Below the pieces are notes generated by a model, which saw nothing but the letters and a program-made list of their open reading frames with translations, searched no databases and was not told the DNA's origin. DNA of 64,000 bases from JAIOSM01 sp023143455 (GTDB lineage: Bacteria > Desulfobacterota > Desulfobacteria > Desulfobacterales > Desulfobacteraceae). Below, one piece after another: positions 9,241 to 18,549 of this stretch. Where the stretch lies: assembly GCA_030632885.1 (NCBI GenBank), contig DAOVTW010000014.1, forward strand, positions 1-64,000, given 5' to 3'. How positions within the stretch are numbered: position 1 is the first letter of the stretch; every line of letters starts with the position of its first letter. Position numbers and translations under genes: made by a program.

Positions 9241-9849
9241 ATGGAATTAGCACATAATATTTCTTTAGATATAATTAGAAAAGCTGTAACAGAATCAAAC
9301 CACCCTATTTCTCCTGTAAACGGATCTTTTCAAAAGGCAAGTGTACTTGCACTTTTCAGTTATGAAAAAGGGACTGTTTTGCATTTTATTAAAAAAGCTG
9401 ATGATACAAGATACGCATGGAGCGGTCAGATGGCTTTTCCTGGCGGACACACTGACCCTGAAGACAATAATCGACAGGAAACAGCTTTAAGAGAACTTAA
9501 AGAGGAGATGGGAATAAATAAAAAAAATGTTGAAATCCTTGGATCCATTGGTCATTTTACCACAATACACAACAGAGAGATTAAAGTTTTTATTGGTATA
9601 TGGAATAAAAAAGATGAAATTGTATTTGACAGATCTGAAATATCAAGAGTTATACCAATTTCTTTAAATTATCTTGTAAGCCATCATATAAAAAAAGGAT
9701 TTAATAAACAAAAACCTGATAGCTATCATTTGACATATCCTTTTGAGGACGTTGTCATTTGGGGGGCTACTGCTAAGATGATATTTCATTTAATTGAAAT
9801 CTTATTACCTGAAATTAACCAAGTTGTAGAAAGATCACATGAAATTTGA
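9241..9849 (+). CDS. NUDIX hydrolase, CoA-pyrophosphatase (NudL) type
   Basis: The 202-aa protein has the NudL/UPF0035-like segment SGQMAFPGGHTD (61-72) followed by the NUDIX core ETALRELKEEMGI (R84, E85, E88 and E89 as metal and catalytic ligands). The extended spacing between the GG and REL elements fits the CoA-pyrophosphatase branch rather than MutT. Such enzymes hydrolyse CoA or related diphosphates in the cytosol. The ribosome site is weak (GGAT upstream). Its end overlaps the DEAD-helicase start by 11 nt, so the two are probably co-transcribed. Substrate assignment is family inference. Confidence 0.8.
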   Translation: MELAHNISLDIIRKAVTESNHPISPVNGSFQKASVLALFSYEKGTVLHFIKKADDTRYAWSGQMAFPGGHTDPEDNNRQETALRELKEEMGINKKNVEILGSIGHFTTIHNREIKVFIGIWNKKDEIVFDRSEISRVIPISLNYLVSHHIKKGFNKQKPDSYHLTYPFEDVVIWGATAKMIFHLIEILLPEINQVVERSHEI

Positions 9850-11080
9850 AAAATACCATATATCTGAAAGTATAAAAAAGAATTTGGCAGACCTGGGATT
9901 TAAACGTCCTACTGATATCCAGCACAAAGCCATTCCCTCCATCATGAAGGGTGAGGATGTCATGGCTATTGCCCAGACCGGAACCGGTAAAACAGCCGCC
10001 TTTGCCATTCCTTTAATTGACAAAATTGAAAGACATAAAAGCTCAAAACGATCCTTGGGTATCAAATGTATTGTCATGGTTCCCACAAGGGAATTGGCAC
10101 AACAGATAGGGGAAGTATTCACCACTCTTGCAAAGCACACTAAAGTGAAAACTTTTGCAATCTACGGCGGTGTAGAACAAGATCAACAGATTAAAAAACT
10201 TCAGAACGGTATAGATGTGCTGGTGGTTACCCCTGGCAGGATGTTTGATCTGATCCACCAGGGATTTATCAGTTTGAAGAATATTGATACCCTTGTACTA
10301 GATGAAGCTGACCGGATGCTGGATCTCGGATTTATCAAAGATATCCAGGCGATCAAACAAAAGATTAAGCAAAAGCACCAGACCCTTTTCTTTTCTGCCA
10401 CCATCAATAAGGAGATCAAAAAACTTGCTTTTTCCCAGGTAAACTCTTCAGCCATAAGAATCCAGATATCGCCGGATGATCCAGTATCAAAAAATGTATC
10501 TCATTTTGTCATGTTTGTTGAAATGGATGACAAACGGTTTTTTTTAAGAACGTTTATCAATGACAACCCCGATGCCAAAATTCTTATATTTGTCAGAACC
10601 CGTGTAAGGGCAGAACGTGTGGCAAAGGCTCTGGAAAGGGGCAACATCAAAGCTCTGACCATCCACGGAGAAAAAGACCAGCAGGCAAGAACAGATGCCA
10701 TGAAACATTTTAAAAATGATTGGGAAAAAATCCTCATAGCCACGGACGTGAGCGCCCGGGGTATTGATATTCCCGACATTCACTATGTGATCAATTATGA
10801 TCTCCCTGAAATAAGTGAAAACTATGTCCATAGGGTGGGACGAACCGGTCGAGGTGTTAAAAAAGGCATTGCAATTTCCTTTTGCAGCGAAGAAGAAAAA
10901 AAGCAACTGGAAGATATACAAACCTTTTTAAATAAAAAAATCGAAACTATTCCTCTTAGTAAAAAAGAATATACCTTGGTGATTACACCTAAGAATGAAC
11001 CTGATAGTGTTTTTGAACTAATTAAGGAACAAGAAGCTTTTGAAAAAAATAAAAAGAAACGTAAAAAAAAGAAAAAATAA
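9839..11080 (+). CDS. DEAD-box RNA helicase, RhlE-like
   Basis: The 413-aa protein shows all core motifs: Q motif (F21-K22-R23-PTDIQ), Walker A AQTGTGKT (45-52), PTRELAQQ, TPGR, DEAD (~154-157), SAT, ATDVSARGID and HRVGRTGR. It ends in a very basic Lys-rich tail that probably contacts RNA. Such proteins unwind short RNA duplexes during ribosome assembly or mRNA turnover. The length and simple tail resemble RhlE more than DeaD, which has an extra RNA-binding domain. Start overlaps the NUDIX gene. Confidence 0.9.
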   Translation: MKFEKYHISESIKKNLADLGFKRPTDIQHKAIPSIMKGEDVMAIAQTGTGKTAAFAIPLIDKIERHKSSKRSLGIKCIVMVPTRELAQQIGEVFTTLAKHTKVKTFAIYGGVEQDQQIKKLQNGIDVLVVTPGRMFDLIHQGFISLKNIDTLVLDEADRMLDLGFIKDIQAIKQKIKQKHQTLFFSATINKEIKKLAFSQVNSSAIRIQISPDDPVSKNVSHFVMFVEMDDKRFFLRTFINDNPDAKILIFVRTRVRAERVAKALERGNIKALTIHGEKDQQARTDAMKHFKNDWEKILIATDVSARGIDIPDIHYVINYDLPEISENYVHRVGRTGRGVKKGIAISFCSEEEKKQLEDIQTFLNKKIETIPLSKKEYTLVITPKNEPDSVFELIKEQEAFEKNKKKRKKKKK

Positions 11081-11094
11081 TGAGGCTCTTATAA

Positions 11095-11343
11095 TTAAAA
11101 ACTCTGTCTCCGCTTAATAAGTTTTATCAGTGTTTTTATAATTACAAATAAAGACAAAAAAGCTACGCAGGAAGGAAGCCATACAAAATCAGTAAAGGCT
11201 TGATTTACAAGGACGACTTTTATACCGACAACTGAAAAAATAAACGAAAACAAACATAGTACAATAAAAATAAAGCATGACAAATTTGAATCATACCAGG
11301 GTATGATCGCTTTTCTGAAAAAGGGGCTTTGATCTAATCGCAT
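11095..11343 (-). CDS. Small two-TM membrane protein
   Basis: This 82-aa protein has two hydrophobic segments (about 22-48 and 56-74) after the N-terminal FRKAIIPWYDS motif, and a basic C-terminus. It is convergent with the helicase gene, 14 bp from its stop. The FRKAIIPWYDS segment looks conserved in small proteins of related anaerobes (recalled, not searched). Function unknown; the ribosome site is weak. Confidence 0.55.
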   Translation of the reverse strand: MRLDQSPFFRKAIIPWYDSNLSCFIFIVLCLFSFIFSVVGIKVVLVNQAFTDFVWLPSCVAFLSLFVIIKTLIKLIKRRQSF

Positions 11344-11393
11344 ATTTTTATTCTATTTTTTATCATCACTTTTAAAGGCTTTTAAATTTATAC

Positions 11394-11444
11394 CCACAAT
11401 ATATAGTTTTTTTTCTTGACAGACCTCAATATATAGCCTATTTT
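11394..11444 (+). promoter_or_regulatory. nrdD promoter with two NrdR boxes
   Basis: Two copies of the NrdR-box core ACAATATATAG / TCAATATATAG lie at 11394-11409 and 11424-11439, exactly 30 bp apart, i.e. about three helical turns, the known arrangement for the NrdR repressor. A sigma-70-type promoter overlaps them: TTGACA at 11416-11421, 17 bp, then TATTTT at 11439-11444. NrdR bound with ATP/dATP would block it, linking nrdDG expression to nucleotide pools. nrdR itself is not in the window. Confidence 0.8.
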
Positions 11445-11514
11445 ATATTTATCTGCCTTTTATTTTAAATATCAGCAGTGTTTAATCTAAATTAAATCAA
11501 CGGAGAATACAAGT

Positions 11515-13611
11515 ATGTTTGAAAAGATTAAAAAACGTAATGGGAAAGTTGTTGAGTTTGATTCGTCAAAAATCAGTGATGCAATTGCAAAATCTGGAGA
11601 AGCTACAGGTGAATTTGAAAAAAGAGAGGCACAGAAACTCACACTAAAAGTTATTACACTTGCCCGGGACTTACGTTTAGCTCCTATCCCTGAAGTTGAG
11701 GAAATACAAGACATCGTAGAAAGAGTTCTGCTTGATTCTCCATTTTATAAGACAGCTAAAGCTTATATAATTTACCGAGAGCAACACAACCAGCTCCGGA
11801 GAATTACGGTTAAAGAAAATGTTAACCTAATGGAAAAATATATAAGCCAAATGGATTGGAAAGTCAAAGAGAACAGCAATATGAGTTATTCTCTGCAAGG
11901 ACTTAATAATTATATTTCTTCAGACATTACCGCAGAATACTGGCTTAACAAAATTTATCCACCTGAAATCAGGGATGCACATTATAACGGTGATCTTCAT
12001 ATACATGATTTAAGCCTTTTATCTGTATATTGTGTAGGCTGGGATCTTCAGGATCTTTTAATGCAAGGCTTTAAAGGTGTTGCAGGTAAAGTTGAAAGCG
12101 CTCCGCCTAAGCATTTTAGAAGCGCCCTCGGTCAAATTGTTAATTTCTTTTACACTCTTCAGGGAGAAGCAGCAGGCGCCCAGGCAATGTCCAATTTTGA
12201 TACACTGCTTGCACCTTTTTTAAGAAACGACAATTTAGAGTATAAACAGGTAAAACAAGCCCTACAAGAATTTGTTTTTAATATTAATATACCAACACGA
12301 GTGGGCTTTCAGACACCTTTTACCAATATCACCATGGATCTTGTTGTGCCATCCACTTTAAAAAATTCTCCTGTGGTTATTGGCGGGAAATATTTAGAAG
12401 ATACCTATGCAGATTTTCAAAATGAGATGGATATAATAAACGCTGCTTTTGCAGAAGTTATGATGGAAGGTGACGCAAAAGGAAGAGTTTTTACATTCCC
12501 TATACCTACTTATAATATCACAAAGGACTTTGACTGGGACAATCCAAATCTTGAAAATGTTTGGAAAATGACTGGGAAATACGGAATTCCATATTTTTCT
12601 AATTTTGTTAATTCAGATATGGATCCGGAAGATGCAAGGTCGATGTGTTGTCGCTTAAGGCTTGACAACAGAGAACTTAGAAAAAGAGGTGGTGGGCTTT
12701 TTGGCGCAAATCCATTAACGGGATCCATTGGAGTTGTAACTTTAAATATGCCAAGAATCGGGTTCCTTGCAAAGGATGAAAATGATTTTTTTGAAAGACT
12801 TGATGCATTAATTAAACTATCAGCTGATTCACTTGTTATCAAAAGAAAGGTTCTTGAAAAATTTACAGAAAACAATCTTTATCCATATTCAAAATTTTAT
12901 TTAAGAAAAATAAAAGAAAATGCTGACTGTTATTGGAAAAATCATTTTTCCACTATTGGAATCTTAGGAATGAATGAAGCATGCCAAAATTTTCTGGGAG
13001 AAGATATTGGTTCAACAAAGGGACATGCCTTTTCTATCAAAGTCATGGATCATATGAGAAAGGAAATAGAAGCAATACAACAGGCGACCAATTCAATATA
13101 CAACCTTGAAGCAACACCGGCTGAAGGGACTACATATCGTTTTGCAAAATCAGATAAAGACAGATTTTCTGATATTGTATGTGCAAACGAAGAAGAGTAT
13201 CTCAAGGGAAGGGATCCTTTTTACACCAATTCAACACATTTGCCAGTAAATTACACAGATGATCTGTTTGAAGCACTTGAACTCCAGGACGAGCTCCAGA
13301 CAAAGTATACAGGCGGAACAGTGCTCCATCTTTTTGTTGGTGAAGAAGTAAAGGACATTGAAAATGTTAAGAATATTGTGAACAAAGTAGCCAATAAATT
13401 CAAACTACCATATTTTACAATTACTCCGACTTTCAGTGTATGCCCTTCCCATGGCTATCTGACAGGAGAGCATCAAGAATGTGAACAATGCGGTGCTGAA
13501 ACAGAAGTTTATTCAAGAATTGTGGGCTATTTAAGACCTGTAAGCCAATGGAACAATGGAAAACAGACAGAATTCTGCATGAGAAAAACTTATAAGCCAA
13601 AAACAGCATAA
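11515..13611 (+). CDS. nrdD: Anaerobic (class III) ribonucleoside-triphosphate reductase
   Basis: The 698-aa enzyme reduces ribonucleotides to deoxyribonucleotides without oxygen using a glycyl radical. An N-terminal ATP-cone (KKRNGKVVEFDSSKI) provides allosteric control. The body contains the class III landmarks RLDNRELRKRGGG and NPLTGSIGVVTLNMPR. The C-terminus has metal-binding cysteines (C643, C656, C659, C688) and the glycyl-radical loop SRIVGYLRP with the radical probably at G671. The activase is encoded 6 bp downstream. Tandem NrdR boxes precede the gene. Ribosome site GGAGAA lies before ATG 11515. Confidence 0.95.
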   Translation: MFEKIKKRNGKVVEFDSSKISDAIAKSGEATGEFEKREAQKLTLKVITLARDLRLAPIPEVEEIQDIVERVLLDSPFYKTAKAYIIYREQHNQLRRITVKENVNLMEKYISQMDWKVKENSNMSYSLQGLNNYISSDITAEYWLNKIYPPEIRDAHYNGDLHIHDLSLLSVYCVGWDLQDLLMQGFKGVAGKVESAPPKHFRSALGQIVNFFYTLQGEAAGAQAMSNFDTLLAPFLRNDNLEYKQVKQALQEFVFNINIPTRVGFQTPFTNITMDLVVPSTLKNSPVVIGGKYLEDTYADFQNEMDIINAAFAEVMMEGDAKGRVFTFPIPTYNITKDFDWDNPNLENVWKMTGKYGIPYFSNFVNSDMDPEDARSMCCRLRLDNRELRKRGGGLFGANPLTGSIGVVTLNMPRIGFLAKDENDFFERLDALIKLSADSLVIKRKVLEKFTENNLYPYSKFYLRKIKENADCYWKNHFSTIGILGMNEACQNFLGEDIGSTKGHAFSIKVMDHMRKEIEAIQQATNSIYNLEATPAEGTTYRFAKSDKDRFSDIVCANEEEYLKGRDPFYTNSTHLPVNYTDDLFEALELQDELQTKYTGGTVLHLFVGEEVKDIENVKNIVNKVANKFKLPYFTITPTFSVCPSHGYLTGEHQECEQCGAETEVYSRIVGYLRPVSQWNNGKQTEFCMRKTYKPKTA

Positions 13612-13617
13612 ATTTAT

Positions 13618-14337
13618 ATGAGGTTAGGAGGCTTACAAAAACATACGCTTATTGACTACCCGGGGCATCTTGCCTGTACTATATTCACTTTTGGATGTAA
13701 CTTTAGATGCCCCTATTGCCATAATCCTGAACTTGTTCTACCCTCTTATTCAGAAAAAACAGAAAGTCATATTAATATAACAGATCTGTACTCTTTTCTT
13801 GAAACAAGAAAAGGCTTGCTTACCGGTGTTGTAATTACCGGAGGCGAGCCTTGTCTTCAACCTGATCTTATAAGCTTTTGTCATGATATTAAAGAAATGG
13901 GGTTTAAGATAAAACTTGATACTAATGGAGCCTTTCCTAAGGTTTTGGAGCATCTCTTTAAAGATCAGCTTATTGACTATATAGCAATGGATATCAAAAG
14001 CAATTTGCTGAACTATTCAACTGCTGCAGGAAAAGATGTAGATCTGAAAGCTGTCAATAAGTCTATCAATCTTATCATGGAACAATATGATGAGATTGGG
14101 CTTAACTATGAATTTAGAACAACATGTGTAAAGCCCTTAATGAACGAAAAAATCATTAAAGATATAGGTGAAATGATAAAAGGAGCTGAAAAATACATTC
14201 TTCAACCTTGCAACTCAAGCATTGATGTGTTAAACCCTGACTTTTTTCAAAAACAAGATAGCTTTTTTTCAAAAAAAGAGTTATTTTATTTAAAAAGTAT
14301 AGCTGAAAAATATGTTGGTAAATGTGAACTAAGATAA
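13618..14337 (+). CDS. nrdG: Anaerobic ribonucleotide reductase-activating radical SAM protein
   Basis: The 239-aa protein has the radical-SAM cluster motif C27-x3-C31-x2-C34 (GCNFRCPYCHNPE) and the GGEP SAM-binding motif. It belongs to the longer NrdG-2 type activase family that opens with GGLQKHTLIDYPG. It would install the glycyl radical on NrdD by reductive SAM cleavage. It follows nrdD by 6 bp, so the two are one operon. Pyruvate-formate-lyase activase is a less likely alternative given the neighbour. Confidence 0.92.
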   Translation: MRLGGLQKHTLIDYPGHLACTIFTFGCNFRCPYCHNPELVLPSYSEKTESHINITDLYSFLETRKGLLTGVVITGGEPCLQPDLISFCHDIKEMGFKIKLDTNGAFPKVLEHLFKDQLIDYIAMDIKSNLLNYSTAAGKDVDLKAVNKSINLIMEQYDEIGLNYEFRTTCVKPLMNEKIIKDIGEMIKGAEKYILQPCNSSIDVLNPDFFQKQDSFFSKKELFYLKSIAEKYVGKCELR

Positions 14338-14349
14338 AAAGAAACTTCA

Positions 14350-15525
14350 ATGAAACAACATCTTGCCTGGACTGAAATAAACTTAGGTGCAATACGACAT
14401 AATACTCAAACCTTAAAAAAAACCCTTAGTAAAAATGTAAAACTTATGGCTGTTGTAAAAGCTGATGGCTATGGCCACGGAGCAATAAATGTTGCCAGAG
14501 TAGCATTAAAAAACGGAGCGACCTGGCTTGGCGTTGCAAGACTTTCTGAAGCAATCAAACTTCGAGAGGCAAAAATAAAAGCCCCTATTCTCATTTTTGG
14601 TCATGTCAGGGATTGTGATGTTGAACTAATAGCAAAAAATAACTTAACAATAACTTTAATAAATCAAAAAATGGCTGAAGAAATCGCCTTAGAAGCTTTG
14701 CGGCAGGGAGTTTATATAAAAGCTCATTTAAAAATTGATACAGGTATGGGAAGATTAGGCCTGCTTCCTGACCATCTGAGAGCAAGACCTGCAATAAATA
14801 ATGATGCAGCAAAAGAGATCAAAATAATTTCAGAACTTGAAAATGTTAAATTAGAAGGCATTTATACACATTTAGCAGCAGCAGACTCAAAGAATAAAAC
14901 CTATACAGAATATCAGCTTGAAAACTTTAACCTTTTACTTGAAGAGCTAGTAAGTAACGGCGTTAGTATAAAGATATGCCACGTAGCAAACAGTGCATGT
15001 ATTATTGATCTGCCCCAAGCATCTTACGATATGGTAAGAGCAGGGATTTCCCTATACGGACTTTATCCTTCCAATGAGGTTTATAAAGAAAATGTTTTAC
15101 TTAAGCCTGCCATGTCTTTAAAGTCAGTAATAACATTTCTAAAAGAAATACCCGCAGGTTTTAAAATTAGTTATGGAATGACATATACAACTCAAATAAC
15201 AACAAAAATAGCAATAGTACCTGTTGGATATGCAGATGGATTCCCAAGACTTCTTTCATCCAATGGATTTATGCTTGTAAGGGGCAAAAAAGCTCCAATA
15301 GCCGGCAGGATCTGTATGGATCAAACAATGATTGATGTCGGTCATATCCCTATGGTTCAACCGGGAGATGAAGTTGTCCTCATAGGCAAACAGGGAAGAG
15401 AAGAAATTACTATTGATGAAGTTGCAAAAAATGCCAAAACAATAAACTATGAAATAGTATCTATGCTTTCAACAAGGCTGCCAAGGGTTTATTCAAATTT
15501 GTTATCGTCATCAGCACCAGGATAG
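14350..15525 (+). CDS. alr: Alanine racemase
   Basis: The 391-aa PLP enzyme converts L- to D-alanine for peptidoglycan. PLP-binding Lys37 is in AVVKADGYGHG. Other landmarks are DTGMGRLG, MVRAGISLYG, SYGMTYT with the catalytic Tyr, and GRICMDQTMIDV. It is 12 bp behind nrdG, probably in the same transcript. Its last 37 bp overlap the 3' end of the opposite-strand regulator gene, a tail-to-tail overlap. Confidence 0.95.
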   Translation: MKQHLAWTEINLGAIRHNTQTLKKTLSKNVKLMAVVKADGYGHGAINVARVALKNGATWLGVARLSEAIKLREAKIKAPILIFGHVRDCDVELIAKNNLTITLINQKMAEEIALEALRQGVYIKAHLKIDTGMGRLGLLPDHLRARPAINNDAAKEIKIISELENVKLEGIYTHLAAADSKNKTYTEYQLENFNLLLEELVSNGVSIKICHVANSACIIDLPQASYDMVRAGISLYGLYPSNEVYKENVLLKPAMSLKSVITFLKEIPAGFKISYGMTYTTQITTKIAIVPVGYADGFPRLLSSNGFMLVRGKKAPIAGRICMDQTMIDVGHIPMVQPGDEVVLIGKQGREEITIDEVAKNAKTINYEIVSMLSTRLPRVYSNLLSSSAPG

Positions 15526-16427
15526 ATCATGGGATAAACCATATCACCGGATTTTGAAATATCGTATCCCCCAAGGCTTTTAGCAGCTATTTTAAAAAAA
15601 TCTTCCTTCATAAGACCCAAAAATAATTGAATCCCTTTATCAAAGAATCTCTCCTTCAGTATAAGCAAATCAAACCTCTCCTTGCACACAGGAACAAAAT
15701 CAAGATCAAGTATTTTAGCAACAGATCTTATACCAGGACCTGCGTCAGCTCTGCCTGATAATATTTCAAGTCCTAAATCTATATGCTTGGAAACAATATT
15801 TTTATATCCTTCTATATTATCACCTTCAATGCCTGCTTTTTTTAATTCTTTATCAAAAAGCTGCCTTGTCCCTGTGCCAAGCCCTCTATTCGCTATCTTA
15901 ATCCCTTTTTGAACAAGATCAGAAACAGACTGTATATTTATAGGATTATCTTTCTTAACTAAAATTCCTTGTTCTCTCATGCAGAAATTAACAACAGCAG
16001 GTGAAGGTGTCATATCTTTTGGGATAAATGGGAAATTATATTCTTCATTATCATCAACAAGATGGCTTGCTGCAATATGACAACAATTTTTTCTCAAGGC
16101 TCTCAACCCACCCATACTGCCAGTGAAACCAAACATTGCCATATGTTCTTCAAAATTTGAATTAAAAAAAGTAATTGTCTTATCTAAGAGGAGATCATTA
16201 CTTCCGGCAATCAATATAAGCCCGTGGTATGGTGGCAGAGTCATGTTAAATTCAGGATAATTTATAGTGCCTGCTTCAACCCATTGCTCCACAAGATCCA
16301 AAGGAAAAAGCCATTTTCCCGTGACTTTAGTTGCGGGCAGTCCTTTTTCTGAAATAAGTGAATAAACCATTTTTTCATTGACCTTTAAAAATGCAGCAAC
16401 TTCTTTTGTTGAAAATAATTTACTCAT
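15489..16427 (-). CDS. One-component regulator: excisionase-type HTH plus molybdate-binding-like domain
   Basis: The 312-aa protein starts with an excisionase/MerR-type helix-turn-helix (residues 1-52; LFSTKEVAAFLKVNEKMVYS). A periplasmic-binding-protein-like domain of the COG1910 type fills the rest: GSNDLLLD, a GLGTGTRQLFD segment and DAGPGIRSVA. Proteins of this architecture are thought to sense molybdate/tungstate or a molybdopterin-related ligand in the cytosol. No molybdenum genes are adjacent in the window, so the target is unknown. It precedes the shikimate kinase gene in reverse order (gap 15 bp), so the two are probably co-transcribed. Confidence 0.75.
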   Translation of the reverse strand: MSKLFSTKEVAAFLKVNEKMVYSLISEKGLPATKVTGKWLFPLDLVEQWVEAGTINYPEFNMTLPPYHGLILIAGSNDLLLDKTITFFNSNFEEHMAMFGFTGSMGGLRALRKNCCHIAASHLVDDNEEYNFPFIPKDMTPSPAVVNFCMREQGILVKKDNPINIQSVSDLVQKGIKIANRGLGTGTRQLFDKELKKAGIEGDNIEGYKNIVSKHIDLGLEILSGRADAGPGIRSVAKILDLDFVPVCKERFDLLILKERFFDKGIQLFLGLMKEDFFKIAAKSLGGYDISKSGDMVYPMIYPGADDDNKFE

Positions 16428-16442
16428 TATTTTTCCTTTGGA

Positions 16443-16961
16443 TTATCTAAATTTAGATAAAGACAATTTTTTTATTAATTTTGATACTATTTTATCAGGA
16501 ATCAAAGAATCACACTCCATAGTTATATCAGCAAATTTTTCATAAAGAGGCTTTCTTTCATTAAAAAGTTCTTTAATGTCTTGGTCCGGCGCTCTTACAA
16601 CACCTCTTGAATCAAGGGATAAAAGCCTTTCTTCAAGATGCTTTAGGCTCAATTGAAGATAAATTATTATGCTTTGTTTACTTAAGTGTTGTATCCCTTT
16701 CTCACTGTACACAGCACTTCCGCCCGGCGCTATAACAAATCCTAAATAATTTGCCGTAACAAGATACTGCTCTTCTATTTTTAAAAACCCATCCATGCCT
16801 TTATCTGCTATGATTTCAGGTAAGGTCTTTTTCTCACTAGTCTGAATAACTATATCTATATCAACAAAATTAAATCCGATTTCCTTGGCAAGAAGCACTC
16901 CTATAGTGCTTTTCCCCGATGCAGGCATGCCGATCAATACAATATTTTTATTCTTATCCAC
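16443..16961 (-). CDS. aroK: Shikimate kinase
   Basis: Shikimate kinase phosphorylates shikimate in aromatic amino-acid synthesis. The P-loop GMPASGKST lies close to the N-terminus, followed by the substrate-binding DID and the GGSAVY segment, which replaces the usual GGG. GTG 16961 is preferred as start because AAAAGG sits ~6 nt upstream; a longer TTG start at 16985 would add 8 residues. The product is then 172 aa, the usual length. Confidence 0.88.
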   Translation of the reverse strand: MDKNKNIVLIGMPASGKSTIGVLLAKEIGFNFVDIDIVIQTSEKKTLPEIIADKGMDGFLKIEEQYLVTANYLGFVIAPGGSAVYSEKGIQHLSKQSIIIYLQLSLKHLEERLLSLDSRGVVRAPDQDIKELFNERKPLYEKFADITMECDSLIPDKIVSKLIKKLSLSKFR

Positions 16962-17024
16962 AAAAATCCTTTTAAATGTTACCAAGCTTTATATTATATT
17001 CATGCAATCATTGTAAAATCTTTT

Positions 17025-18437
17025 TTATTCTAACCAATGCACAATTGAGTTGGCATAATATCGAAGGATTTTTTCTTCGTGAGGGTTTGCTTTGAAGAAA
17101 TCTGCAGAAGTTGTAATTATATTTCTAAGGGATAACATATCCACTGCATCAGCAATTGCATGGGTTCTAGTACTACGGGGTACTTCGAGAACAGGAGCTC
17201 CTCGTTCCTGTAAAGCGTTCAATAACTTTGTAACTTGTTCTTCAATATCAAAAATTGTAAGCTCCTGTTCCATATTCTCAACAAAAACCGTGGCAACTAA
17301 AGAAATGGGAACCACAGGCACAACATCACCAATAAAAGATAACAGTTTGGAGCTGAGTTTTTCAACCTCAACAAATCGCTCTTGCCGTATAAGCTTCTTA
17401 AAGTCAATATTATGCTTTGTGCAATACTCTTTTACAGAAACAGGGGTACCAAAGTTAACGCAGGCGTAACCATATCTCTTCCATCGACTGAGAACCATTC
17501 TTACAAGGCTATGAAAAATAAAACCCAAAGTGGTTTTAAAAACAAACCATATACTCTTTTTTTCAACACCAGGCTCAAGGGAGCGCAGCAAAGTTCTATC
17601 TTCAATAGTGCGATCATAATTAATACCAACAGGAATAAAAACAATATTACGATCATTTTTAGGATCAAATTTGCGTAGCATATAATCCATAAGCCCCAGC
17701 TTAGGTTTTTGTAATCTACCATCGCGGCTCAAGCCACCTTCTAAAAAGACAGCCTGGCAAACTCCTTCTTTAGTTGCCATATGAATATAGCGCTCCAAAA
17801 CTCTCCGATACAAAGAGTTTTTTGAATTACGCCGCACAAAAAATGCACCCATAAAACGGAATAACATATGCAGAGGCCAGATTTTTGCCCATTCTCCCAC
17901 AGCATAAGAAAGAGTTGTCCGTTCAGCTGCAAGAAATGCCACAAGAATATAATCCATGTTGGAACGATGATTCATAACAAAAACCACAGTGGAATCAGGA
18001 TCAATAAGATTGTATTGCTCATTTTTTAAAAGGTCTACCCGCACGCGATAAAGAAGCCTGGCAGCCTTTTTCGCTATCCAGTAGCCAATCCTAAAATAAA
18101 AATAAGCATTAAAAGAAGGCACAATCTCTCTAGCATAAATCATAACTTTTTTCTGAGCCAACTCCACTGGCATATCATGTTTTTTTGCATATTCCTGAAT
18201 CGTTTTGATGACTTCAGGATCATACGCCAAGCGGTCCAAAAGAACTTGCCTTTTGGTCAATTGAAAAGGTCTGATTTCAATATCAAGGCGCGTGCCAATC
18301 TCTTTTAATACTAAATTTATACGTCTTCTTAGAAACCAACGGCTGCTAGGAATCAAGATTTTATCCAATGCTGCTATTATTGCGAAGGCTATTAATATAA
18401 TGAAAACCCAGAGGGAAATTGTTATCTCGCCTGCCAT
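17025..18437 (-). CDS. PlsB/PlsC-like glycerolipid acyltransferase
   Basis: The 470-aa protein has one N-terminal membrane segment (8-25) and an acyltransferase domain with NHRSNMD (156-162, the NHx4D catalytic motif) and the block LEGGLSRDGRL. It resembles glycerol-3-phosphate acyltransferases of the PlsB kind but is much shorter than E. coli PlsB (~807 aa). It probably acylates glycerol-3-phosphate or a lysophospholipid at the inner membrane. A strong ribosome site (AAGGAGGAATTAA) supports ATG 18437. Confidence 0.8.
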   Translation of the reverse strand: MAGEITISLWVFIILIAFAIIAALDKILIPSSRWFLRRRINLVLKEIGTRLDIEIRPFQLTKRQVLLDRLAYDPEVIKTIQEYAKKHDMPVELAQKKVMIYAREIVPSFNAYFYFRIGYWIAKKAARLLYRVRVDLLKNEQYNLIDPDSTVVFVMNHRSNMDYILVAFLAAERTTLSYAVGEWAKIWPLHMLFRFMGAFFVRRNSKNSLYRRVLERYIHMATKEGVCQAVFLEGGLSRDGRLQKPKLGLMDYMLRKFDPKNDRNIVFIPVGINYDRTIEDRTLLRSLEPGVEKKSIWFVFKTTLGFIFHSLVRMVLSRWKRYGYACVNFGTPVSVKEYCTKHNIDFKKLIRQERFVEVEKLSSKLLSFIGDVVPVVPISLVATVFVENMEQELTIFDIEEQVTKLLNALQERGAPVLEVPRSTRTHAIADAVDMLSLRNIITTSADFFKANPHEEKILRYYANSIVHWLE

Positions 18438-18549
18438 TTAATTCCTCCTTCAATGTAGAGGTAAATAGTTGTGCTGAGCAACTTGTCTTAAAATCTATAT
18501 ATCAGATATTATAACTTACAAAAACAAAAAAATAAGTTAAGGTGACTGG

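Noticed and set aside
10544..10921. 125-codon frame antisense to the DEAD helicase gene
   Set aside because: Fully inside a well-conserved gene on the other strand; composition is that of an antisense shadow.
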